A stretch of 64,000 bases of DNA, from NCBI RefSeq assembly GCF_026262505.1, contig NC_067204.1, positions 20,801,300-20,865,299 on the forward strand, read 5' to 3'. Positions 27,967 through 37,365 of the stretch are shown piece by piece. Both the position numbers and the translations under genes were made by a program. This DNA comes from Trichomonas vaginalis G3. Its lineage: Eukaryota; Parabasalia; Trichomonadida; Trichomonadidae. The notes beneath the pieces were generated by a model, which searched no databases, was not told where the DNA came from, and was given only the letters and a program-made list of their open reading frames with translations. The number at the start of each line of letters is the position of its first letter. The first letter of the stretch is position 1.

Positions 27967-30106
27967 TATTAAAAATAATAATAAACAAACAGCTCTTCAT
28001 CAAGCAGTCTATGAATATGCAAAAGAATCAGCAGAATTTCTTATTTCCCACAATATTGATATAAATATAAGGAATAGTCAAGGAATGACCCCTCTTTGTT
28101 ATGCTCTCTCTTACAATCGAATAGAATTAGCAGAAATTCTTCTTTCGCATCATGCAGATATTGAAGCATTTGATGATTCTGGACTGACAGCACTGCATTA
28201 TGCGTCAAAAAATAATTTTATAGATGGAGTTGAAATCCTTTTATCTAATGGTGCAAATATAAATGCAAAAAATCCGTATAATGGAAAAACAGCACTTCAT
28301 TATGCAGCAAAACATAACAGAATTGAAACAGCAGATATTCTCATTTCTAATGGAATTGATATTAATGCTGAGAATAAAAATGAAGAAACTGCACTTCAGG
28401 TTGCATTTAATCATAAAAATGGAGAAATAATTTTGTTACTTATTTTAGCTGGAGCCGAATTTGATGAACAGAATTTTCCTCAAAGGTCGTCATGTTGTTA
28501 TGATTTTTTTATGTCATCTTACTCAAAAGCTGAAGAATTTCAGAAATATATTGATATCACAAACTTCATAATATCGAATGACTTCGATTTAAATGCAAAA
28601 TATTGTAATGGAAAAACTCTTCTTCATGATGCAGTTAAAAATAATAGATTGAACTTTGCACAATATCTTATTGCATATGGTTCTAATATCAATTCAAAAG
28701 ATAATGATGGCACAACTGCTCTTCATATCGCAACGAAGAATGGTTTAAAAGAAATGTTAGAGATTCTTATTTCATATGATGCAGATATCAATGCAAAAAC
28801 TAATGATGGCGCAACTACTCTTCATATCGCAACGAAGAACGGTTTAAAAGAAATATTAGAGATTCTTATTTCAAATGGTGCAGATATCACTGCAAAAGAT
28901 AGATATTTAAAGACTGCACTCCATTATGCAGTGTTGAACATTGATCAAGAAATAGTTGAAATTCTTATTTTGCATGGAATTGATCTTAATTCAAAAGATA
29001 ATAATGGAGAAACTGCTCTTCATTACGCAGCAAGTCATAGTTTTCAAGAAATGGCAGTAATCCTCATTATGCATGGAATAGAAATCGATTCAAAAAATAA
29101 TTCTGGTATGACAGCGCTTCATTATGCAGCTAATAATAATCAAAAAGGAATTATAGAAACACTTATTTCACATGGGGCAGACATCAATATGAAAGATAAT
29201 TATGGATGTACTGCACTTCATAATGCATCAACTGGAAATAATAAAGAAACTATTGAGATTCTTATTTCACATGGTGCAAATATCAATATAAAAAATAATA
29301 ATGGACAAACTCCACTTTATTATGCAACCACCAATAATCAAAAAGTAATTATAGAAACTCTTGTTTTACTTGGTGCAGATATCAATGCAAGAGATGATTG
29401 TGGAAGAACTTTACTTCATCATGCTGTACAATTCAATCAAAAAGAAATCATCGAAACATTGATTTCACTAGGTCTGGATATCAATGCTAATGATAATAAT
29501 GGAGAAACTGCACTTCATAAAGCATCAACTGGAAATAACAAAGAAACTATTGAGATTCTTATTTCACATGGTGCAAATATCAATGCAAAAGATGATAATG
29601 GAGAAAGTGTGCTTCATAAAGCAGCATATTTTAATAGCATAGAAATCATGGAAACTTGCATTTCACTTGGTGCAAATATTAATGAAAGAGATAATTATGG
29701 ATATACCCCACGTCATGATGCAGCAAAAAGAGGAAACAAAGAAATTGTGGAATTTCTTATTTCGCAAGGTGTTAATATAAGCATAACAAACAACTCTGAA
29801 AAAACTGCCCTTAATTTGGCAGAAAGAAATAAATGTACAGAAATAGTTGAACTTCTTTCTTCATATGGAAAACATGTAGAATCAAAATGCCAATTTGAAA
29901 AAATTGTTCATAAATCTCAAAGATGCTACAATAAAGTAATGATGCAATTTTTAAGCTCGCATTGGGATGAAATCAAATCAAACGATAAATATGATTTCCA
30001 TGAATTGATAGAATATCTCGATTCAAATAAAATGGATAAAAATATTGTTGCTGGCTTTTTAAAGCAACTCATTGTTCAACTTGAATCAAATACTCGTCAT
30101 AAATGA

Positions 30107-30701
30107 ATATCGTTTTGTTCTTTTTCAATACTAAAGCAATAAAAATATATCATTAATCATCAAAAAAAATATATGAATGAGTCAAACTATATAATATGAT
30201 GTATCAATTCAAATGTTGATAAAAGTTTTAATATAATCAATAAATTTAATCATGTGGTATTAGAATTTAAATTACTGGCTCAATTATCTTACCATCATTT
30301 AATTCAAAACAATGATTTTCACATTCTTTTTGAAAAAAAAAGATTGAAAGTGATAATTCGATAGGGAATTATTTATTTTATTGAAAAAATGAGTATATAA
30401 TGATATTTTGAGCTCTAATTCTTTCCCATAAATTTACCATTAAATGTAAAAGGATGAGATGAAAAGAATAGCTCATGTGAAAAAGCATAACACAGACTTT
30501 TTAATACGCTCCAATTAAAAGAACTAAAAGGTCAAAATATCACATCAGAATTTTTTTGGTCGCGAAAAAGTAATCATAAATCATCATATAGTACCTAATA
30601 TGGCTGTTATTCTTTCCTGCTATGAAAATAAAGATATATTGATTTTTTATGATTGTGTCAGAATAAAATAAACAAAAATAAACAATTCTTTACTAATACA
30701 T
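30107..30701. other. convergent 3' intergenic stretch
   Basis: AT-rich spacer; no gene or repeat found. Confidence 0.5.
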
Positions 30702-32831
30702 CTAGTCAACTAATTTGTAAAACAAAATATAAGCGTTAGCTGAATGCAAATCTGATAATTGGCATTCAGTAACAATTTTGTCATTAAACAAGTATGCCGT
30801 TCCATCTATTTTTACACCTGCTGTGTAGTGGCCACCACTCATTGAACCTCCATGGTTAACAACACCAAATAATTCATAATTTCTTTTCTTTGTATTCGAA
30901 ATCATAAATTTACTGAGTTCAATGGTATCAGGGAATGTTACTTCTCGTGTGTCTTTCTCATAAGCATTTTTCTGAATACTAAAACCCCATCTTGATAAGT
31001 AAAATGCTAAAATCTTAGGTGATTGGTATATAAAAGAGTTTCTAGTAGCTTGAACTTGCCTGCAGCAATTCGGACAGTCCCATAAATTCTTATCATCTAA
31101 TAATACTGTTGTTGAGTACAATTTCAGGCAGTTTTCTAATGTTAAGGCCATTTCTTCATGCTTGAAATTACTGAGATCTTGATCTGTAGGGTATATATTT
31201 GGATAAATTTTTATAATTATTTTATTTAATTTCGAAAAATTCGGAATTGTAACATTCTCTACTCCTAAAATTGTTTTAAGTTGGTTTTTAATTGATTCTT
31301 GGACATTAGGTGGAAGATCCCGTGAATTTTCCATTATTTGGTTAGGATCATAAAACAAAACTATTGGATCCAAGCCATCTATCTCAGCAATTGTAATATT
31401 GTACTTAGGTTCGATATTTGATACGTCATAAATGTAAATAAAATCTCTATTATTCAATTTTTCTCGTGGTAAATTAGATTGAGTAATTAATTCATATTGG
31501 TGGTATTTTCTGTTCCTGTCTGAAAGTTCCTTGATACCTACCAATTGGTATCTATCAAGATCTGGGAAATTGAAACTCGATTTCAAATCTTTAAGAAGAG
31601 ATTTTACCGTGAAATCCTTTCCTGGTTGTTTCTGAAGGTAATAGATCTCTTTCTTTTTCATTCCTATTGAATAAAAAACTACTTCCATTTTTAATTCAGA
31701 ACTTGGCAAACGTAAAGGCAACAACGAGAAAGAAGCATAATTTTCTGTTACATGGTTGCATTTTGGACATGTTGTTTTATTATTTAATAATCCATAAAAA
31801 ATATCTCCAAGGAATGAGTTATCAATTTCCTTTTCTACTATTTCCTTTGCTTTATCTGGTAACTCTTTATCTCCAATTGGCTCCCTCTGATCCTTCGGTC
31901 TCATGATTGCAGCTGAAATCATCGACAAAAGGGAAGTAAAGAACTCTCCCGCGTCTTGTTGTGTTGTATCTTTAAAAGCATGGTTTGCATTACTAAGAGA
32001 TTCTTTGAATTCTTTCATTGGAATAAAAGAATTTCGATTATTTATCATCATTTTCAGAATTTTAATGAATTCTTGGGTTAACTTTACATATTCTTCCTTG
32101 CCATTCATGTATTTGTTTATATCGTTTGATAAGAAGTAATCTGTGATCAATTTGCAATGAGATAAACATTGAATTATGGCATTTATGTAACAAGTTTGTC
32201 CAACGTTTTCTAAGCCGCAAATTCCACGAGAAATAACTGCTAGGAATACATGGTATGGTTTTTCGGATAGTAGTAGGTCTATTGAGTAGTTTGAAGTTAA
32301 ATCTTTTAGTTTTTGTTCTTCATTAGATAATAAAGTTGGAAAATTCTTTAAACTGAAGTTGTAGAGATGGTAATTGTTATTATTGATGTTGAAGCACTTT
32401 TTGGATTGCTCTAAAACTTGTTTTATTGTATTTTCTTCGCTTAATATTAAAGTTGCAAAAGTTTGAGAATAATAGATTGATATTTCTTTGGGGTGAATGC
32501 ATGGAACATATTCTGAAAGTTCTGAGTTGTAAAATACTGGAATTTCAACTTCTTTAGAAAATTTGTAAGTATTTTTTATTTTATTCCAAGCTTTTTGCGG
32601 AACAATTACGTAATCGTATTTTGGTGTTAATCTAGGATCGATTCTCCAATTTGAATCTGTAATATCATTGATGATTTTCTTGGAAAAATTGTTATCCTTT
32701 GTTTTTGCAGCTATTGCAAACGCATTATACCACTTGGATGTAATAGCGTAAGCTTTGTCACCATCACTGTATTTGTAATTCTGTATTATGTTATCTATCT
32801 GTTCAAAAAATTTGGCTACATTCACATTCAT
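30702..32831 (-). CDS. ubiquitin-specific protease, USP4/USP15-like
   Basis: The protein has 709 residues from the ATG at 32831. An N-terminal DUSP-like domain (residues about 10-120: KWYNAFAIAAKTKD, then YDYVIVPQKAWNKIK) precedes a ubiquitin-like linker and the USP catalytic domain. The Cys box is GLENVGQTCYINAIIQCLSH with the nucleophile near residue 214. The His box reads YELFGVVNHGGSMSGGHYTAG near the C-terminus, and AYILFYKL closes the fold. Two CxxC pairs (CPKC, CPNC) supply the structural zinc site. An insert splits the catalytic core at about 385-560, as in USP4/11/15. It removes ubiquitin from proteins; targets unknown. Confidence 0.92.
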   Translation of the reverse strand: MNVNVAKFFEQIDNIIQNYKYSDGDKAYAITSKWYNAFAIAAKTKDNNFSKKIINDITDSNWRIDPRLTPKYDYVIVPQKAWNKIKNTYKFSKEVEIPVFYNSELSEYVPCIHPKEISIYYSQTFATLILSEENTIKQVLEQSKKCFNINNNNYHLYNFSLKNFPTLLSNEEQKLKDLTSNYSIDLLLSEKPYHVFLAVISRGICGLENVGQTCYINAIIQCLSHCKLITDYFLSNDINKYMNGKEEYVKLTQEFIKILKMMINNRNSFIPMKEFKESLSNANHAFKDTTQQDAGEFFTSLLSMISAAIMRPKDQREPIGDKELPDKAKEIVEKEIDNSFLGDIFYGLLNNKTTCPKCNHVTENYASFSLLPLRLPSSELKMEVVFYSIGMKKKEIYYLQKQPGKDFTVKSLLKDLKSSFNFPDLDRYQLVGIKELSDRNRKYHQYELITQSNLPREKLNNRDFIYIYDVSNIEPKYNITIAEIDGLDPIVLFYDPNQIMENSRDLPPNVQESIKNQLKTILGVENVTIPNFSKLNKIIIKIYPNIYPTDQDLSNFKHEEMALTLENCLKLYSTTVLLDDKNLWDCPNCCRQVQATRNSFIYQSPKILAFYLSRWGFSIQKNAYEKDTREVTFPDTIELSKFMISNTKKRNYELFGVVNHGGSMSGGHYTAGVKIDGTAYLFNDKIVTECQLSDLHSANAYILFYKLVD

Positions 32832-33805
32832 CAAAAAAATGCCAAAAATTTTAGACGACTCATTAAAAGATATGATCTAAATAACAAAAGTAAAATTATT
32901 TTTGTTTTTACTATAACCAATTTTCTAAATTGTTGGTTTTTTCATAAAAAATCCATAAAATAACAAAATAACACACCTTAACAAGATTTCGTGATCTATC
33001 AAGTTCCAGCAAATGTAAATCGCCATTTCAATAAAATGAAATTAACAAGTTATCTTGCTTCATTTGTACCAAGACCCACAAATACATTGCCTTAGGGCAT
33101 AATTCTGCCCCATTCGAGTAAACTTCCATTCACTGGTCTGCAAAGAGCCTTGTATTACAAGTATATTGCCTTAGAGCAGAATTTTCCCGAATTCTCTCAT
33201 CGAATGAGTGATTTCGGGAAAACTCTGCTCTACATGATCAATCACAACTCACTTGGCCATTTATAGACTAAGCGACAATAATTGAGGCGAATTCTTTTTT
33301 TTTTATCATCATCATTTATTGCATATATATAATGTACATCTTTATATTATTTCTCCATCTAAGAAAAATTCCTTAATATTGCATCTAAATAGTAATTCAC
33401 CAATTTAATCCTTAATACCCTCAGATCAATATATTAAGTATAGCAAAATCTCAATATCTAACAAAAATACTATTTAATACATTGCCTTAGGGTGCTTAAC
33501 AGAAAAAAAGTTTTTACTATTATTTAATACAAAATTTTCAAAAATACTCGTTTTTACTATACCAATATATGCCTCATATATTGCTCTACATATCTTCCAT
33601 TCAATAATTGAACAATTCATATTCTCCCCATATCAAGTTCTTAAGAAAATGTGAAAATTCCAGGAAGACTATATATAGATGTACTTTTAATTTTAATGTT
33701 CTAAAGAAAAATTATCTTGTCTCATATTCAAATCTTATTATTTATATATAACGTGGGTGAGTTTTCATGCAGCCATATTTCTAATGAAATTCATCTTTAA
33801 AAATA
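32832..33805. other. intergenic stretch with a strong hairpin
   Basis: No gene. A 59-base hairpin lies at 33173-33231. The short motif TTGCCTTAG recurs at about 33090, 33164 and 33483, and a variant occurs near 39630 (TTGCTTTAGGGC); it looks like a tip of some dispersed repeat, but no paired ends were found. Confidence 0.5.
33173..33231. repeat. 59-base imperfect hairpin
   Basis: AGAGCAGA and TTTTCCCGAA on the left pair with TTCGGGAAAA and TCTGCTCT on the right; inner CTCAT and ATGAG close a CGA loop. The region shows no other function. Confidence 0.7.
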
Positions 33806-35251
33806 TCAGAAAAATAAAGAATAGTATCTTATAGGAATATTATGTTTTGCACCATGTGAAATAAGAAGTTCGGCTGTTTCTTTACTACTATATTTTGCTG
33901 CAATATGAATAGCTGTTTCTCCGTCATAATCTTTTTCGTTGATATTTATACCATGTGAAATAAGAAGTTCGGCTGTTTCTTTACTATTATACCATGCTGC
34001 ATAATGAAGAGCGGTTTTTCCATAATTATCTTTTTCGTTGATATTTATACCATGTGAAATAAGAAGTTCGGCTGTTTCTTTACTATTATACCATGCTGCA
34101 TAATGAAGAGTGGTTTTTCCATAATTATCTTTTTCGTTGATTTTTACACCATGTGAAATAAGAATTTCGGTTGTTTCTTTACTATTTTGTTCTGCTGCCA
34201 AATGAAGAGCGGTTTCTCCATATTTATTTTTTTCATTGATATTTATACCATGTGAAATAAGAAGTTCGGCTGTTTCTTCATTATTATAATATGCTGCTTT
34301 ATGAAGAGCGGTTTCTTCATATTTATCTTTTGCATTGATATTTGCGCTATTTGATAGGAAATATTCGCAAAGAGATGGAATATTAAACTTTGCAGAAATA
34401 TTAAAGCATTTGTTAACATCATTAGTTTGATCGAAATAAACTAAAAATGATTCAAGATTACGATACAACACACAAACATCTAAATCAATCTTTAGATTAT
34501 ACTCATTCATCAAGAATGTAACAAAATCAATGTTATGTGAAATAATTGCATATTCCATGCATGCTCCATCTGGTTTTTGATATTTCAAACATTCACTCAT
34601 GATCTCTTGATTTCCTCCTAAAAATGAAAGTTGTAGACATTTTTCAGTTATTTCTGACTTAAATTTCGATATTAATAACTTGAAACAATCAACAGCTCCA
34701 TGGTAGCAGCATAATTCAAGTAATGAATATACTTCGAAAGAATCTGGATATAGAATGCTGTCAAGTGTTTGATCTTTATCAAATCCATCTCTTTCGGTGA
34801 ATGCGATGAATGTTTCTAAGTCATCATACATAATTGTTCTGTAAATTGTATCATCTGTATGAAGATCGAGATTTTCAAATTTCAATTTTTCGAAATCATC
34901 GGATTTGTCTAATTTAATTTCATATTCTTTATAGAACAAGAAGTTGGAAATACATTTAATATTTATGACCTCTTGGACATGATAATCATCAGATATGAGT
35001 TTGGCAAGAAATAAATATGACTTTGTATAGCGATTATTATACGGAATGATATTTAAAATGTCTCGCATAATCATTTTGGGAGGATATTTTTTTGAATCAA
35101 TCAATTCTGTTTTGATCAGTTTGTAAATTGAGTTTAATCCTTCTTCTTTTTCTGTTTTTAGCCGATACAACGCAATATATGAATCGATATAGCATTCATA
35201 GATACTTCTTAGTTCGCTAAATTTATTTGGATGAATGTCTTGTTCTGACAT
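33806..35251 (-). CDS. trichomonad ankyrin-repeat family protein
   Basis: The protein has 481 residues from the ATG at 35251 (MSEQDIHPNKFSELRSIYE). Head domain to about residue 110, degenerate middle region to about 290, then six ankyrin repeats. Two neighbouring repeats are nearly identical at the DNA level over 99 bases (about 33969-34166), so the repeat number changed recently. The last repeat is followed by a short hydrophobic tail (IPIRYYSLFF). The promoter is shared in sequence with the gene starting at 14335. A binding-scaffold role is inferred. Confidence 0.9.
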   Translation of the reverse strand: MSEQDIHPNKFSELRSIYECYIDSYIALYRLKTEKEEGLNSIYKLIKTELIDSKKYPPKMIMRDILNIIPYNNRYTKSYLFLAKLISDDYHVQEVINIKCISNFLFYKEYEIKLDKSDDFEKLKFENLDLHTDDTIYRTIMYDDLETFIAFTERDGFDKDQTLDSILYPDSFEVYSLLELCCYHGAVDCFKLLISKFKSEITEKCLQLSFLGGNQEIMSECLKYQKPDGACMEYAIISHNIDFVTFLMNEYNLKIDLDVCVLYRNLESFLVYFDQTNDVNKCFNISAKFNIPSLCEYFLSNSANINAKDKYEETALHKAAYYNNEETAELLISHGININEKNKYGETALHLAAEQNSKETTEILISHGVKINEKDNYGKTTLHYAAWYNSKETAELLISHGININEKDNYGKTALHYAAWYNSKETAELLISHGININEKDYDGETAIHIAAKYSSKETAELLISHGAKHNIPIRYYSLFF

Positions 35252-35310
35252 GAATAATTTTTTAAAAGGACACATTATCATTTTAACATATAAGTATCTT
35301 TTAAACTTAT
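35252..35310 (-). promoter_or_regulatory. conserved ankyrin-gene promoter with M5-like CCTTTT
   Basis: CCTTTT on the minus strand (35269-35264) lies 13-18 bases before the ATG, within a block nearly identical to 14336-14390. Conservation upstream of the start suggests the promoter was copied with the gene. Confidence 0.6.
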
Positions 35311-35659
35311 ATTGTATTAGGCATGTGGAAATCAATGATCACAAAGATTTCAGAAATGATAAATAGTTTACATATCTATTAATCTTTGATATAGCAGATT
35401 TATTGATATTTTGTTAAATATTTCATATTAAAAAGAGCCTTATAGACTAATTCCATGAATAGAAAATTGCTAAAAAAAGCATTAAAAAATAGAATCAGAA
35501 TCAAGAATAACCTCGGAAAAGCAAAATTTTCTAATCAATTCTAAAGAAACTAATGACAAAATATCTAATTTCAAATTTTTATAGATGAAGTTTTTAAAAA
35601 TGGATGAGAAAATTATTACACCAAAAAATAATTCTTTAGCGTTCAAATCAAATAACTGC
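35311..35659. other. intergenic stretch, no gene
   Basis: AT-rich spacer before the tubulin 3' end; nothing seen. Confidence 0.5.
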
Positions 35660-37003
35660 TTAAGCGGCGGCTTCACCTTCCTCATCTTCTTCGCCTTCGC
35701 CCTGTTCTTCGACGCCGGCTGTTTCGTACATTTCGTACTCCTGGATGAGATCTGTCATGTTGGAGCGAGCTTCATCGAATTCGACTGTTTCGAGGCCTTC
35801 GTTGACGTACCAGTGGATGAAAGCACGGCGAGCGTACATCTTCTGGAACTGGGAGTCGACACGTGTGAAGAGTTCACGGAAGGCTGTTGTGTTGCCGATG
35901 AATGTAGCAGCCATCTTAAGACCACGTGGTGGGATATCGCAGATAGCGGACTTGACGTTGGATGGGATCCACTCGACGAAGTAGGATGTGTTACGAGCCT
36001 GGATGTTAAGCATCTGCTCATCGACTTCCTTAGATGACATACGGCCACGGAAGTGAGCGGAGGCTGTAAGGTAGACACCACGGCGTGGATCGCAAGCAGC
36101 CATCATGTTCTTGTTATCGAAGAGCTGGGATGTGAGCTCTGGGACTGTAAGAGCGCGGTACTGCTGGGAACCACGGGATGTGAGTGGAGCGAAGCCAACG
36201 ATGAAGAAGTGGAGACGTGGGAATGGAACAAGGTTGACAGCGAGCTTACGAAGGTCGGAGTTGAGCTGACCTGGGAAGCGGAGAGCGCATGTTGTGCCGG
36301 ACATAACCATGGAAACAAGGTGGTTAAGATCGCCGTATGTTGGTGTTGTGAGCTTGAGTGTACGGAAGCAGATATCGTAAAGAGCTTCGTTATCAATGCA
36401 GAAAACTTCATCAGCAGACTCGACGAGCTGGTGGACGGAGAGTGTGCAGTTGTATGGCTCGACGACTGTATCAGAAACCTTTGGAGATGGGACGATGGAG
36501 TATGTGGAGAGGATACGATCTGGATACTCTTCACGGAGCTTGTTGAGAAGGAGTGTGCCGAGACCAGCGCCTGTGCCACCACCGAGGGAGTGGACGAGCT
36601 GGAAGCCCTGAAGGCAGTCGCAGGATTCAGCCTCTTTACGGATAACATCGAGGATGGATTCGCAAAGTTCCTGGCCTTCTGTGTAGTAGCCCTTAGCCCA
36701 GTTGTTACCAGCACCGGACTGGCCGAAGACGAAGTTATCTGGGCGGAAAAGCTGACCGAACTGGCCGGCACGGACGGAGTCCATTGTGCCTGGTTCAAGG
36801 TCGACAAGGATAGCACGTGGGACGTACTTGCCGCCTGTAGCTTCGTTGTAGTAAACGTTGATGCGCTCGAGCTGAAGATCTGAGTCGCCATGGTATGAAC
36901 CTGTTGGGTCGATGCCGTGTTCGTCGGAGATGACTTCCCAGAACTTAGCACCGATTTGGTTACCGCACTGTCCAGCTTGGATGTGAACGATTTCACGAAC
37001 CAT
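35660..37003 (-). CDS. beta-tubulin
   Basis: The 447-residue protein is a full-length beta-tubulin: [20 protein letters not shown] at the start, the GTP-binding GGGTGAGLG (141-149), and an acidic tail [16 protein letters not shown]. It assembles with alpha-tubulin into the axostyle, pelta, flagella and spindle. Residues linked to benzimidazole response in other organisms read Tyr168, Glu199 and Phe201 here (167, 198 and 200 in standard numbering); Tyr at 167 is the unusual one. Codon use is much richer in G and C at third positions than in the neighbours, as expected for a highly expressed gene. TCATA (37015-37011, minus strand) is a good Inr 8 bases before the ATG. Confidence 0.98.
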   Translation of the reverse strand: MVREIVHIQAGQCGNQIGAKFWEVISDEHGIDPTGSYHGDSDLQLERINVYYNEATGGKYVPRAILVDLEPGTMDSVRAGQFGQLFRPDNFVFGQSGAGNNWAKGYYTEGQELCESILDVIRKEAESCDCLQGFQLVHSLGGGTGAGLGTLLLNKLREEYPDRILSTYSIVPSPKVSDTVVEPYNCTLSVHQLVESADEVFCIDNEALYDICFRTLKLTTPTYGDLNHLVSMVMSGTTCALRFPGQLNSDLRKLAVNLVPFPRLHFFIVGFAPLTSRGSQQYRALTVPELTSQLFDNKNMMAACDPRRGVYLTASAHFRGRMSSKEVDEQMLNIQARNTSYFVEWIPSNVKSAICDIPPRGLKMAATFIGNTTAFRELFTRVDSQFQKMYARRAFIHWYVNEGLETVEFDEARSNMTDLIQEYEMYETAGVEEQGEGEEDEEGEAAA

Positions 37004-37010
37004 GTGTAAT

Positions 37011-37015
37011 TATGA
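37011..37015 (-). promoter_or_regulatory. Inr TCATA of beta-tubulin
   Basis: TCATA on the minus strand fits the trichomonad initiator and would give a 5' leader of about 10 bases. Confidence 0.65.
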
Positions 37016-37365
37016 TTAAAAACGAATTATTCGGTTTATTTCAATTTATTCAGCCCGGGCGTTTATATTTTTTGAGCCTTTTTATTTGTTGATTTTTTAC
37101 TTATATAATTGATACTAGCTATTTTTATTTTTGTGAAATTAGGAATTGAAATGGATGTGAAGTGATTAATAACGAGATTTTTGAATCAAACCGAATGTCA
37201 TATTTATCCCGTCCAAATAAAAATATTTGTATAACAAAGAAGCGTAATTATTATTGATTTTTGGCCTCAGTACTCAAAACAAAAATTAATTGAAAGTGAA
37301 TTAACAATGAATTAAATATTAGCAAAATGATTGTTAAATTAAATTTAAAGGGAGAACAAAAAAAA

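Larger units (their letters stand above)
26571..30106 (+). pseudogene. ankyrin-repeat gene split by a mariner insertion
   Basis: The 5' part (26571-26663) encodes 31 residues ending DYIDTVNSVYQLH, matching the head of the ankyrin family. The mariner then occupies 26665-27966. The frame resumes after it (IKNNNKQTALHQAV) and stays open to the stop at 30106, over 700 codons, with an ATG at 28085 available inside. Reading across the insertion with one TA copy keeps the frame (QLH then IKNNN). The 3' part holds about 18 ankyrin repeats and a C-terminal helical segment. Compared with the other family members, about 250 residues of head and middle region are missing at the join, so the locus was shortened before or during insertion. 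A shorter protein from 28085 may still be made. Confidence 0.8.

Noticed and set aside
33089-33500. Recurring TTGCCTTAGGG as telomere-like repeats
   Set aside because: The copies are few, widely spaced and not tandem.
36103-36996. Long open frames inside the beta-tubulin gene in other frames (also 36053-36883 on the plus strand)
   Set aside because: They are by-products of the strong codon bias of the tubulin gene; the encoded sequences are low-complexity and match no family.
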